Source of the DNA: Benincasa hispida
Taxonomy: Eukaryota; Streptophyta; Magnoliopsida; Cucurbitales; Cucurbitaceae
DNA: 64,000 nucleotides
Direction of reading: 5' to 3'
Assembly (NCBI RefSeq): GCF_009727055.1
Contig: NC_052354.1
Coordinates: 42,209,471-42,273,470 of the forward strand
The notes beneath the pieces are model-generated. The model was not told the origin of the DNA. It ran no database searches and was given only the letters and a program-made list of their open reading frames with translations. A program made the position numbers and the translations under genes. Positions within the stretch are counted from its first letter, which is position 1; the number at the start of each line of letters is the position of its first letter. This document shows, in pieces, positions 1 through 11,990 of this stretch.

Positions 1-308
1 TCCACTTTTATTATTTATAAAATATTGTTTGAAATCAGAATTATTAATAATATATAATACTAATATGTTATATATATATTAAGATAATGATCTTACCGGA
101 TAGTATGTTATCTTGACGCTCCATAGCCATCCCTAAATAATAAATATTTTTAGAATTTTTTTATAAAAGGAAAAATTAAAAAAAAAAAAAGATTATAAAG
201 AAGAAGGTGGAATGTGTAATAATTAAAAAGGAAAAAAAAAGGAAAATTTGTACGGTATTCTCGCTCTCGCTCTCTCAAACTCTCACTGTCTCTTATAATC
301 TCACTCTC
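1..308. other. AT-rich spacer, no gene seen
   Basis: Very AT-rich with A-runs, then a short CT-rich stretch (about 260-308) just before the plastid-like segment. I see no coding or structural signal in it. Confidence 0.5.
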
Positions 309-494
309 GAATTTGATTGGAAAGTTCAGTGGCAAAAAGAAGGAGATTCATTAGGTCGTTATTTAGTCAGACTTGCTGAGATGACAGAATCCGTAAAAAT
401 TATTCAACAAGCTTTGGAAGGAATTCCAGGGGACCTTATGAAAATTTCGAAATACGATCTTTTGATAGAGAAAGATCTCTGGAATGATAATTAA
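309..494 (+). pseudogene. ndhH: Nuclear fragment of plastid ndhH (NUPT)
   Basis: The reading frame here carries [20 protein letters not shown] followed by [18 protein letters not shown]. This is the middle of plastid NAD(P)H dehydrogenase subunit H, the 49-kDa-like subunit of the thylakoid NDH complex. Only about 60 of roughly 390 residues are present. After the IPG codons the frame no longer follows the family; the run of G at 429-432 looks one base short of the usual plastid sequence, so the end reads out of frame into a stop at 492-494. Similarity stops abruptly on both sides, with nuclear AT-rich DNA flanking. This is a dead plastid-to-nucleus transfer, not a working gene. Identification is from recalled family sequence, not an alignment. 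Confidence 0.82.
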
Positions 495-1216
495 ACAGAC
501 TCAATAATAATGTTAGGAAGGGCAAGGTCGAAGGTTGAGCTAGGTCGAATTTTGAACCCTCGACTTATTTAAAAAAAAAAAACAACAATATTTTTACAAA
601 TAGTTTGAAAACAATAATATTTTACTAAATAGTTTCTAAAAGGACAATATCCTTTTAATTTTTCCCTTTAAAACACTCTAAAATTTTGTAAAATGACATA
701 TTTTTTAAATTAAACTCTTGAAAGTTCCGAGCACACCTCAAGTTTCTCATATAAGTATTTTTTACCATTGCAAAGAAGTACTTTTACAAGCAATTTTTAA
801 GAAAGTACTTTCACAAGCAATTTTTCCGTCCTTAATATCAGCTTAGTAGTTGACATGAAATTTTTTAATTAAATATGTTTTTTTTTATTTTTTAAAAATT
901 AAAAAAAAAAATCTATTTTTTTTCTCTATCCCTTCTCTCTCCTTTGTCCCCAATTGTCGTCGTCGCCGCCCACTCTCCACGTTTTTTTAAAGACCGAGCG
1001 GTGGCCAACGGAAGAGGGAGAAAGAAGATAAAAAAAAATATATATTTGAAGTATTTTCATGTTAAAAAAATAAAATTTGTATTAAATATCATCACCTTTT
1101 CATTAGCTAAAAATTGACCGCATTGATTAAAACTACTTTTTCAAATTTTAAGGAGAAAATGTCTAAGTTTGAAAGTTCAAACACCCCACTTCTACGAAAT
1201 TCGAATTTCAAATATT
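495..1216. other. AT-rich spacer
   Basis: Homopolymer-rich non-coding DNA. A short GC-richer patch near 940-1020 (cgtcgtcgccgcc) has no open frame I can assign. Confidence 0.5.
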
Positions 1217-1706
1217 AAGGTCTCGTTCAATAATCATTTAGATTTTGTTCAATAATTCTTTGTTTTTTAAAATTAAATCTATTTTTTCTAAATTTCTTAC
1301 AATAATTTGAATATTTAATAAATAGAATGGTTAAATTCTTAACAAAATTTCAACAATAAAAACAAAATTTTTAAAAACTACTTTTTTGTTTTCAAAATTT
1401 AACTTGATATTTTAAACCATGAGTAAAAAGTAGACAAAGAAAAATAAATTTAGAGTGAAAGTAATGTCTACAAGCTTAATATTCAAATTTCTTCCTTTGT
1501 TATCTACTTTTTACCAATCATTTAAAAAGCCAAGTCAAATTTTTAAAACTAAAAAAAATTGCTTTTGAAATTTTTTTTTTTTGGAATTTGAAATTTGCTT
1601 AAGAATTCAACTATTGTACTTAAGAAAAATGCAATTATAGGAAGAAATTATGAAGAAATAGGCTTAATTTTCAAAAACAACAAAATGGTCACCAAATGGA
1701 ACTTAA
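1217..1706. mobile_element. MITE-like foldback element, copy A
   Basis: The left end (tctcgttcaataatcattt) and right end (aaatggtcaccaaatgga) are imperfect inverted repeats around a non-coding interior. The interior is shared with 5109-5408: both contain caaatttcttcctttgttat and attcaactattrtacttaag in the same order. The paired ends plus two copies indicate a small non-autonomous DNA transposon family. The superfamily is not determined. Confidence 0.6.
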
Positions 1707-2359
1707 AAATATATATTTTTTTCCTTTAAAAATAGAATGTAGATCTATATTTCTAAAATTACACATGTTAAAAAATGAGTTAAATCTGATCAAATTTCAT
1801 ATAAAATGAAAGGTGGGATGACTCAATGAGGATTAACTGTCAGTATAGAGCTTTTAATTTTGGGAGAATTAGAAAGAAATTGCAAGATTGTTTATAACAA
1901 AGTATTAGCACTATAATTTGGTTGGCCTAGTAATCAAACCAGGAATTGTAGTATTGAGGTTGCCTCCTATATTTATGAATTATGATGATCGGGATATCTC
2001 ACTTTCATTAATTAAGTTGATTGATAACTATATGTGAAGAAATGTTATATATATACAACTCATTATTTATCAAAAACAAAATGCAATGATCAAAGTAATT
2101 GTACCCAGAATAAATGCAATTCATTAAAAACAAAACAAAAATAAACGGTGCAGTTCATTTTGTGTTGGGTGCGGCCGTCATATTCAATGTCATTAAAGAA
2201 TGGTTCAAAGTGTGTGTATATATATTTTTAATATGTACTTTGCCCTCATAAAAGTCTTATTCTATTCTATTCTGCTGACATATGTTTATAGTTTTTCTTT
2301 TCTTTTTTTTTCTTTTCTTTTTTTAAGAAATAAATTAAATATATAAAACCTACAAACAC
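1707..2359. other. AT-rich spacer
   Basis: No coding signal or clear repeat was recognised; pyrimidine-rich tract at about 2290-2330. Confidence 0.45.
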
Positions 2360-3000
2360 AATGTAGAGGATAACCACCCTAAAAAGTTTGAACCAAAAAA
2401 AACTCTCGTCTTTCATAGAAGAAGACTCGCTCAACTCAACAACACCTCCAGCCCAACTGCAACCTAAGCAAGTCTATGTACAATTGAGTTCCCAATACGA
2501 TTACGAAAAGAGAAAATAACCCGCTCAAAGCTTTGAGCAAAAATTAAAGTACCATTAATACAAGTCCACATCCTCACGATTCAAAATCTTCATCACATCC
2601 AAAGCATCTAATTCAACCACAAGCATACCGGCCTAAAAATCCGTCTACGAGGAGCAATGATGAATCCCTTTCTTAATAACTTGAGCTTCAAGAATCTTAA
2701 TTGGTGGATACCTAGAGATTTGTTTGAAGCCAATACCCAAGGAGACCCAAAAGAGTCACGAACAACCATCTCATCCCTCTCGCATTGAGAGAATCGCTCC
2801 AACAGGTGTCAACATTTAGCTTCCATGTAAAAGGAGAAAGGACCCAAACACCATGATTTACACAACTCTCCCCCTACTTAACAAAAACAAACGTTCCATC
2901 AAACCTACAAGCACATTCAATCAACCTTGCTTTAGCTCCCGAGCGGTTCAAGTCATTTTGATGCTCCCAAATGGACCAAAGGATCAAAACGACATCTCTA
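2360..3000 (-). pseudogene. Degenerate LINE-type RNase H (RVT_3-like) domain
   Basis: Read on the minus strand across several frames, the region gives pieces typical of the RNase H-like domain at the C-terminus of plant L1-type LINE polyproteins: WKLNVD, a segment like GSPWVLASNKSLG, LDVMKILNREDVD, ERVIFSF followed by RIGNSIVHRLA. Stops and frameshifts separate them, so it is not functional. A stand-alone RNase H-like family gene is possible but less likely given the decay. Confidence 0.55.
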
Positions 3001-5108
3001 ATTTGATACATTAAAATTCATTAATATTTCTTTTATAACATATATATTGTAATGCACAAAGTTTATGAGGGGCTCACATCCAAGGAAAACTGATTACGAC
3101 ATGGGGAAACATGAGTCCCAAAAAGAAAAAAAAATTAGAAGATTAGGTTCTAGATTGACCAACCGAGTTGGTGAATATATACCAATTGAAAAATAACAAA
3201 GTTTAACACCACGTATCACAATCATACTTGAAGGAAGTAGATTATGACCCCACTAATGTAGGCAGGGTTGTGATGACACATAAGTGTCGACACGTCTAGG
3301 AAAGATAAAGGGCCGAAGAAGTATTGTGATACGGCCAAGGAGGATGGTGCATCATCCAACACACCAAGATAAGTGGGCAAGCATAATAGGTTGAGCAACA
3401 AGTAAGAAGACAACCATCAGTGTCATTAGTAGTGTTAGTGACAAAATCAGCGAAGGCCAAGTGGGGCCTCGGGCCATGACCTTGGAAGTCAAGGTTCCAT
3501 TGCGAGTTTTAACAACCGGCTCTAGAATTAGATGCATATCAACGAGATATGCAAGCACATCGGATTTTGTGTCAATTGGAGTTCAAGGGGGCGTTCTACA
3601 TTTGTGAGTGACTCCTCGCCAAATCCATGTGCAAGGGTATTAAAGAAAAAAATGTTCAGAGTATACTAAAGGGGATGTTATGGTACCAGCTCTCCATCAC
3701 CCTTGGGCCTTATAGCCTAAATGAGCTACCCATGGCACGTGTGTGTCATGGCGTGGACAAGCATTGCAAGACAAGTGTCTTGAACGTGATCTATTAAGAA
3801 TAGGATCTCATGGACAGTGTTGCATAGTAAAGGTGTGTCGGCATTGCGCCCATGCCCATGGACCAGAAGTTTTAATATACCACCCAATATGCAGTTTTGA
3901 TTCGGCTTGAACATGAGAAGGTTCATGCCTCCATATGTCAGATGGATGGATATCCAAGAAGCCCCAAGTTGGAAAGTTACCTATGGGTCGATTTACAATG
4001 TTTCTCAATAAGCATGCACAAGTATGAGGGAGAAAGTTGGTGATGTCCCAAAACTTGGGATGGATTTAGGGCATTATTGGGACTCGATAGTTCCCAATTG
4101 GCATAGTACTTGCTCGAGTTGTCTCGATAAGCACTATAATGACCGATAGAGCCTAGTAAGCATTATTATGCCCCCAACAAACTCCAATAATTGTTCGTAG
4201 TACCAGGTAAGCCTCAGTAGAATGATATAGACCTATTTTGACCCAATGAAGGATCTGAACTCATCTTGGTAAAGTTTCACATCGATGTAGAAGTATGGGG
4301 GTCGTGTTGTTGAAAACCAAGGTGGTGAAAAAAGATGTGACATTGCATTGTGATGACCTTAGCCTTGTATATGGGCAAGGTTAAGCCTCAAGGCTTGATC
4401 TAGAGTAGAGGCAAGTTAGTTAGAGTAACATATGAGGAAAAATACACGTACGGGCAACATGTATGATTGAATGAACTTCAATTCGGGTGAGGATGAAAGA
4501 ACCTCGTCTAAGGTTCAACGAAGCTTCAAAGAGTCGAACAAAAAGTAGTTGGGACTTGAGTTTCCTTTAAGGCTGACTATGAACATGTGTGAAGCATGGT
4601 ACTACACGGCTAAAGAAGTATGACCATGACACCTTGCAGCATTAAACGCTACAAACTACTTTGACATTGTCGAAGTTATAAATAACCACAGAAAAATTCC
4701 AGAAGAAGGGTATTACAACTAGCTTCATTCGACAACCTCAAAGGAAAGAGTAAGTAATTTTGTAATTTTCCAAGAAGAATTGTGACCTTACTTTTGTTTG
4801 CTTAGCTTAATTATACACTCTTCGTATTAACTTATATTAATTAGCCTTCTTGTAAGTAAGCTCAAAAAGCAGACCAAGAGAAGAAGGTAGGCCATCAAGC
4901 TCACGAGAGGCCGATAATGACAACAAACGCATCCAAGTATCCTGCAATAATTTTTTTTTTTCAAAAACAGTCATTTACCTATTTTCATAACATTTTCACA
5001 AATTTAAGAGCTTTTTCAAGTTTTACACTTTAATTGTTACAAAAATCACCGTTTTTTAAAATTCTTTTTAATATTTTAAAATAATTGGATGCTGACTCTA
5101 AAATTTTA
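3001..5108. repeat. Unresolved transposon-like sequence, probably LTR derived
   Basis: Base composition is less AT-rich than the surroundings and there are only short unrelated frames. A possible TATA region (ttataaataac, about 4677-4688) lies in the later part, as in a retrotransposon LTR. I could not find paired ends, a primer-binding site or coding motifs, so class and limits are open. The final ~150 bases are plain AT-rich spacer. Confidence 0.3.
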
Positions 5109-5408
5109 GACCTATTTGGTAATCATTTTGTTTTTTATTTTTGTTTGTGAAAATTAGGTCTATAGACACTATTTCTACCTTCAAATTTCTTCCTTTGTTA
5201 TCCATTTTTCACCAATTGTTAACAAAACCAAATTTTGAGAATTAAAAAAAGCAGCTTTCAAAAAATTGTTTTTATTTTTAAAATTTGGCTAAAAATTCAA
5301 CTATTATACTTAAGAAAAATGCAAATCATAGTAAGAAATGTGGATGATATAGACTTAATTTTCAAAAAAAAAAAAAAAAAAAACCAAATGGTTATCAAAT
5401 GGGGTCTT
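5109..5408. mobile_element. MITE-like foldback element, copy B
   Basis: Left end gacctatttggtaatcattt and right end aaatggttatcaaatggggt are near inverted repeats. Interior words match copy A at 1217-1706 in the same orientation. An A-run sits near the right end. It is non-coding. Confidence 0.62.
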
Positions 5409-7499
5409 AATTTTTCGTTTTTGGAAGTTTTAATTAGCTAAACAAACATTCAGTTTTTTATATTTGGGTATTCGAAACAATTTTTACTGAGTTCTTTTTT
5501 TCAGGGTTGAATATATTGATCTCAAAGGAAATGTTGATATTGATGGAAATTTTGGGACAACTTATGAAAATTGTTATAATTAGTTAATAAAACATTAATT
5601 GTTGCTTAATTAGTCTATAATAGACCATTTTTAATATCATTTCTATAAAATAAGATAATATTTATATGTATATTGTAAATGTTGATACGAGAACTGAAAT
5701 TTAAAAAATAAATAGAAAAATAATTCTAAAATAATATAAAATTTATGAATATTTTGAAGTGAAATGTGAAAATTGTATGAAAGTTTTGAAAAGTAAAAGG
5801 AAAAAAAAAAAAACTCATATCAATTCAATAATGATGTGAAAATTTAATAGAAAAGATTTGAATGAGCTTAGTATATATTCTTTTTGTGGTGTTTTTTAAA
5901 TTCAATTTCTATATAAATGAAAGTTTTGGATTGAAAATAAAGTTGAAATTAAAAAAAAAAAAAAAAGTAATACATTGAAAACGTTCATCCTTGATCGAAA
6001 ATGACATTGATATGTGAACCTATACAATTGTATATAATTAAAATCATAAAATTGAAAATCTTGAACTAAGTTAACATAGTTATTTCCAATATATAAAAAT
6101 TTCTTAAAAAAATTTAAATTTCTCGAGATTTATCAAAACTTCGTCAAAATGGGAAAAAAAACAAAACAAAAACTTTCTCAAATTTTTCTCGAAAATTCCT
6201 CGAAATGGGGGAACAATGAAATTTCCCTCTACTGAAATTTTGAGGCAGATTTCGATGGAAATTTTCTACCATGCTTTTTATTTACTATTATTATTATTAT
6301 TCTTTTACTTATTTTTTATTTGTTTATTTTAATTTTTTGGGAAGGGGTTGAGCCACTTACCACAATATGAAGTGTATACCAAGATCCTCCATAGATTCTT
6401 CCTATATTTATGTTGATCATGGATCTAGTTTAGACTAATATAGTAGATTTAGCTTTCTTTACAACAATTTGAGAAGCCATCATAACTATGACTACTTCCA
6501 TATAAATTAAGGCAATATGAGTTTGTAGGCTCAATCTACAAATATGGTGTTTAACTATTATGGCCCACTAAATTATATAGATATAATATTATATCTTGCT
6601 AAGTAGAATGAGCATCGTGTCACCTTTATCAATTATGTAAAACAATATCATGAATGTCATCATGTAGGTTGAATGTATAACAATGAGTTGTTTAGAATGT
6701 CGAGATGAGTTTGAAGTCTCAAGTTATCTGTGTTTAGGGTGCATAGTTGTTTAGTCTGAAGTTAAGAAAAATTAGATGGGAATATGAAGTTATCAAGATA
6801 CAAACTATGAAATTAGTAGAGTTGAGTTATCTATGAAATTAGATGGGAATGAATTGTGTTTAGTATGGATATAGTTGTTTAGCCCCTTAAAGTGACCGTT
6901 TGAATGTGAAAAGGGCATATTTTTAACTCAATTTTGTTTCTAATTTATTATTTGTTTTCTAAGAGTACCAGATAAACATAGCTGATGAAATAACTATCAT
7001 AATAAACGGAAACATAGAAACTAAATTATATATATGTACGTATCTATGTATATATACACACAGAAATTGTGTGTTTTTTAATACAATATTATCAAACATA
7101 AGAAAGGAGTTGAAGTTGGGCTTGAATAAGAGTGCATAAACTTTTCTTCTAGAAGGAAGTCTATCCAAGCCGAAAATTATAGTCTGAGAAATTAACACTG
7201 GACCGCTTGATTATAATATGAAATTATTATAGTATGTGAGTAATAATAGTAATAATTTATATTTGAAATATAATAGTTTGTGTCTGGATACGAAGTCCAT
7301 ATTTTTTTAAATTTAGGTTATAAGAATTTCCATTTGGGGTGCAGGTTGTTTTATTTTGATTTAAACTTTTTCTACTCTTTTCTTTTTTCCTATATAAGTA
7401 ATGATATCTTAAATATCATATTTTGTTAACCACATAAATTAACAAAATTTATTTCTTAATTTGTACATAATTCAACTCATTAAAGCATATATTTGTAAT
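5409..7499. other. Long AT-rich intergenic stretch
   Basis: No open frame with recognisable content, no splice-like exons and no paired repeat was seen. Several A/T homopolymers and a short TA/TG tract near 7030-7060. Confidence 0.5.
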
Positions 7500-8058
7500 T
7501 AGAGGTGCTCAAAAAATCTGATGACCCGAAAAAACCGATCAATCCAACCCACCCCATGTGGTTTGGGTTGGGTTGGGTTCAAATAAATGAAAATTTTATG
7601 GATTAGATTGATTTATGGGTTCACATAATATAACACAAACCAACCTGAACCAATCCGAATTTATTATTAACTTTAAAATATATTTTTTCTTACTTATAAC
7701 ACAATTATTTATACATATATTGATTTTAATTTTATTTAATTCTAATAATTTTTTAATAATTTATTCTTCAACAACTCTAGTTTCTTTACACTTTAGAAAA
7801 AAAAATTAAATTGAGTTGTTAATTACTTAATTCAATATATGAAAATAATTAAATTAGACTTTTACACATTTACGTTTTGCTTAATTTTAAATAAATAACC
7901 CGATTAACCCAAACCAACCCAACCCAAATATTTCATGGTTGGATTGAGTTGGGTTCATTTTTTAATAAATGTTATTTGGGTTGAAAAAATTTATAATTCA
8001 AACAATTGGGTTGGGTCTAAAAAGTCTTTCAACTCAACCCAACCCATGAACACCCCTA
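7500..8058. mobile_element. hAT-like MITE with GGTTGGG-rich arms
   Basis: The left terminus tagaggtgctca pairs with the right terminus tgaacacccct. Inside, the left arm has ggtttgggttgggttgggtt and the right arm repeats ttgggttggg and caacccaaccc, so the element can fold back. The interior is AT-rich and non-coding. TIRs of the TAGGGGTGTTCA type are known from hAT-derived MITEs. An 8-bp target duplication is not obvious. Confidence 0.65.
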
Positions 8059-8259
8059 ATAGACATTATAGTCTTATTTATAGATTTTGTAGATATTTGA
8101 AAACATTGTTGCCTATATTTTGAATTTCGTAGACATTATGGTCTTTCTTGTGAATTTTGGAGACTTGTTTTGTTATAATAGATTTTGGATATCGTTTTTG
8201 TGGATTGTGGAATTTTATGTGTTTTTTATTGGTGATTCCAAGCTTTTTTTTTTTTAAGG

Positions 8260-8430
8260 AACCAATGGAACTGAACCAATCCAACCCATTTTTTATGGGT
8301 TGGTTTGGTTCGGGTTCATAATTTAATAAGGGTTAGTTTGGGTTAGAAAAATACACAAACCAAATCATAAGATTGAGCCTAAAATATCCCTAAATCCAAT
8401 CCAACCCAACTCATGAATATTCCTATCTCT
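8260..8430. mobile_element. Fragment of the GGTTGGG MITE family
   Basis: Shares the ccaatccaaccc and gggttggtttggttcgggtt words of the element at 7500-8058 and ends in catgaatattccta, resembling its right terminus with changes. A decayed second copy, about 400 bp upstream of the germin-like gene. Confidence 0.5.
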
Positions 8431-8851
8431 AATCTCTATAGATTATGTAGTTGAAGTAGATGGAGATTAGGAGAGGGAGAAGAAATTGAAGTAGGTGAGA
8501 TATAAGTTTTTGTTTTGGTCAATACTTCCAATAGACGTAAGAGAATGGGATGGAGCTCAAACGTTGATCCAATGTCTGAAATTTCTCACAAGGAAAAAGA
8601 AAAAAAGAGTGGGAACATGGCCCATTGCCTTGCGTCAAGGCATTGACTTGCCTTTCGATCTAAGAAGTGGCATATTTCTTGCCTTTCATTCCTATCTCTT
8701 CTCAAATAATAATACTATCATCATTTCATCTAATCAAATTCAATTCTTAGCTTCAATTATATATTAACTTCTCCACCCACCTCCCCAACACACCCAACAG
8801 TTTCTCCAACTTTTCCCTTTTACTCTTCTTCACCCAACCTTTTTCACAATC
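8431..8851 (+). promoter_or_regulatory. Upstream region of the germin-like gene
   Basis: A TATA-like sequence (ttatatatta, 8757-8766) lies about 90 bases before the ATG at 8852 and is followed by a CT-rich leader, as in many plant promoters. A W-box core (TTGACT, 8643-8648) lies about 110 bases further upstream; WRKY factors bind such sites and germin-like genes are often defence-responsive. Single short motifs are weak evidence; transcript start not shown. Confidence 0.4.
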
Positions 8852-10130
8852 ATGAAGCAGCCTCCTCCCCCTGCTCTGTTTGCTGCTTCTCTTGCCTTCT
8901 TCTTCTTCTTCTTCGCCGTTGCCGATCCCGATTTGCTTCAAGACGTTTGCGTCGCCGATCTCGCTTCCGGTACCTACTTCTCTTCTCCACCACTTTCAAC
9001 AAGCTAACCTCTCTTTCTCTATTTCCATGTTCCCCCAATTCTCTAACAAGGTTGCATAATCATTGGTTTCTAAGTTTAGGGTTATGGGTTTTCATTTGTT
9101 CATAGTTAAGAGTAAAGGGTATAGGGTTTTTGTTCAGACAAGACACTTCACCATCTCTATTTGAATTTGTGCCTATGTGGAAGATTTGCTTTTGTTTTCA
9201 TCCAAAATGTCTTTTGTTGACTTAGAATTGAGTTTTGAGTTTGGTTTCATTCGAAATTTCTCATACCAATGGAGATGCTGTCTAAACATAGTCTACTAGA
9301 AGGAAGAAGAACAGGAAAAAGATCAAGACATTGTCCTCTATAAAGGTGGAATTCAGGTTGTTTCAAAGAATTTCCTCTGTTCTAATCCATGTTTAAGCTA
9401 AAACGAACAAGAAGGAAAAGACCAAGATTCAAGACACTGTCCTCCCAAGAGGTGGAATTTGGATTGATTCAAAGAATTTCTTATGTTCTAATCCATGTTT
9501 AAGCTCAAACTAGACAACATTATAGGTTCTAATTCATAACCAGCATTCCCAAACGGTTTATGTTTTTCAGATACTAACATTTCAATCAAAACAGGAATCA
9601 AAGTAAACGGATTCACCTGCAAATCGAATTTCTCAGCAAACGATTTCTTCTTCGATGGATTGGCCAAACCAGGTCTCACCAACAATACCCTAGGCTCACG
9701 AGTAACCGGTGCCAACGTTCAATCAATTCCCGGCCTGAACACACTCGGCGTCTCCCTCTCGCGAATCGACTATGCTCCCGGCGGCCTGAACCCGCCGCAC
9801 ACGCATCCACGCGCTACCGAGATCGTGTTCGTCCTCGAAGGCCAACTCGACGTCGGCTTCATTACAACCGCCAACGTTCTTGTCTCGAAATCGATCAAGA
9901 AGGGGGAGATCTTCGTTTTCCCTAAGGGATTGGTCCATTTCCAGAAAAACAACGGCAAGGTTCCGGCGGCGGTGATTGCGGCGTTTAATAGTCAGTTGCC
10001 TGGTACTCAATCGATTGCGGCGGCGCTTTTCGCCGCATCTCCGCCGGTTCCTGATAACGTGTTGACGAAGGCGTTTCAGATTGGGACTAAGGAGGTTGAG
10101 AAGATCAAATCAAGGCTTGCACCGAAATAA
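8852..10130 (+). CDS. Germin-like protein (cupin), two exons
   Basis: Exons 8852-8969 and 9595-10130 (GT-AG intron 8970-9594, splitting a Gly codon) give 217 residues, the usual length for the family. Residues 1-24 form a signal peptide with six Phe in a row, so the product should be secreted to the apoplast. Cys33 and Cys48 match the conserved disulfide pair. Germin box 1 reads GGLNPPHTHPRATEI with metal ligands His108, His110 and Glu115; box 2 reads KGEIFVFPKGLVHF with His154. All four Mn ligands are therefore kept. An N-glycosylation sequon lies at Asn69. The family forms oligomers in the cell wall, with superoxide dismutase or oxalate oxidase activity in some members; the reaction of this one cannot be told from sequence. 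It most resembles the GLP5/subfamily 2 type by recall. The gene looks intact. Confidence 0.93.
9303..9510. repeat. Tandem duplication inside the germin-like intron
   Basis: Two head-to-tail copies, about 9303-9404 and 9405-9510, share gaattc/aattt-flanked words such as tctaatccatgtttaagct and acactgtcctc. They differ by scattered substitutions and small indels, so the duplication is not recent. It lies wholly in the intron, ending about 85 bases before the acceptor. Confidence 0.85.
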
Positions 10131-11280
10131 ATAGAACAAATCAATGGAGGTTTTCTGTAAAATTGAAATTGAAAGTGAAGATTGTGTTTGGAATTTGATT
10201 TCATTTTGTTGTTCTTCTGATTGTATTGTATTTCTCTCTTTCTTTCACTGATTGTTTGAATAATAATTGGGATTTGGGGATTTGTTTCTCTTTTTTTCCA
10301 ATCATTTTTCAATGCTTTGAGAACAATGGTAGATTGTGCAGTGAGTTTGAGCTCAATTAAACTCATTTCTGGATTAGGTCAAACGTTTGAATCCTTCGAT
10401 TTAGATATAATATTTATTTGATTCTTACTCTTTGAAGATTTTTTTTTTAAAAACATGGTTTCAACAATTGTAATTTTAATTTAGTAACTATGTTTTGATC
10501 TTTTGGGATAGTTTCAAGCGAGTAACTATAATTTGACCAACACTTGTCAATTGAATGTAGTTTATGTATTCTATGACTAAAAAATTAAAAGTTTAAACCT
10601 CTCAATCATAAAGATTATTAAAAATAATTATTGACAATAATCAATCAGTTAAACATATATTCTCGATCAATAAGTCAAGAATTTGGATCAATGTGTTATG
10701 CGTTAGTTAACCATAAAACAAAGTAAATAAAATCTTCATTTCTAAAAGCTTGAAAGAAAGAAAACAAAATTGAGACTCTTATAATTTTAAAATTATTAAG
10801 ACCAAATTGAAACTAGACCAACCATGGAAGATTTTAAAATTATTATAGTTGCCAAATTGAATCAATCTCAATCCATGAATTTAAAATCAAATTAGTAAAT
10901 AACATTTTATTAAATTCATTTTTGTTTCATTGAGAGATACACCTCTGATTCGATCAAAAATACAATATTAAATATATCAATAGTGTGTATATATATTAAT
11001 TGTTATAATTATTATTAAATTGAATTAAATAGCATTATCTACATGATTTTTGTACTCTAATGGCAGATCATTACGTCAAACTTCCATTCATATTTGAATT
11101 TTGAAGCAAAATTTTCAAAATTTTCAAGATTTTATATAGTTTTGCCCCATTCTCCGCGTGAACCAGGCCATCTTAATTTAATCTCTCCCAGTATATCTTA
11201 ATTCATAAACAAGAAAAGGACATAAGTATAGTTCAATATTTGAAATATATTAGGTTGACCAAGTTTATCAATCCATAATA
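10131..11280. other. 3' flank of the germin-like gene and AT-rich spacer
   Basis: The first ~200 bases are T-rich and probably hold the 3' UTR; AATAA-type signals occur near 10126-10132 and 10258-10264. Beyond that only AT-rich DNA with no coding signal. Confidence 0.5.
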
Positions 11281-11760
11281 AAAATTGGTGTAATTATAAT
11301 GAAATTTTATTGATAGATGTCATGTTCGGAAAGAATGGACCACAATCATAAATGTAATTGAATTTCTTTAATCACATTTACTTAAAATTATGAATCTATC
11401 ACATTTATCATCATCATTATCGTTATTGTCATTGTTTTAGGTCAAACATTATTTACGTGAATCTTGGTTCTATCTTTAGAAGCTATGGAACAAAGCATGG
11501 ATAAATGACTCGTGGGATTGACGTGAAAGAGTGAGGATGGCTATATTTCTATGAGCAAATAGATACAAAATTGAATTTGAATCTAAGGCCACATTTACCT
11601 TAGGAAAAGGTAATAAATCAATGATAATCTAAAAAGTGGGTCACATTTGATTATGTTTGTTTTGTTTACTTGTGTACCTTAATTGTAATGAAATGTGAAA
11701 CCCACTTCTAAGTTTGTAAGCGAATAACACAAACTAATTGGTGCAGAAGTCGATTAATCC
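11281..11760. mobile_element. Fragments of the GGCCACGTTTACC foldback family
   Basis: 11281-11460 matches the interior of the element at 14062-14565 in forward orientation (ttacttaaaattatgaatct, followed by ggtcaaac). 11583-11760 begins ctaaggccacatttacc and continues as the reverse complement of that element's right end (aaaagtgggtcacatttgat). Two broken copies in opposite orientations. Confidence 0.6.
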
Positions 11761-11830
11761 TATTGTGTTTGAAGATCACGTGGGACCGACTAACCTATAT
11801 CATGATCCTTATTGTTACTATTACATCATT

Positions 11831-11960
11831 TGAAGTATGGATCTGTCACATCTATCAGCATATATCACATAGTATCAATGATAGATTTCAATAATTGAAG
11901 TATGGATCTGTCACACCGATAGATTTCTATCAGCATCTATCACCTAGTATCAATGATACT
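11831..11960. repeat. Two ~65-bp direct repeats with ATAGATTTCTATC motifs
   Basis: Copies start at 11831 and 11896, both opening tgaagtatggatctgtcac and sharing ctagtatcaatgata-like words. Related phrases of the tatcattgatagata kind continue to about 11995 and recur at 13085-13250 and 43970-43995. Non-coding dispersed repeat of unknown class. Confidence 0.6.
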
Positions 11961-11990
11961 TATATCAGTTTCTATCATTGATAGATAGAC

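Noticed and set aside
9723..10010. Minus-strand frame of 95 codons opposite the germin-like exon 2
   Set aside because: It is a shadow of the GC-richer coding strand; the plus-strand frame has the full cupin motifs.
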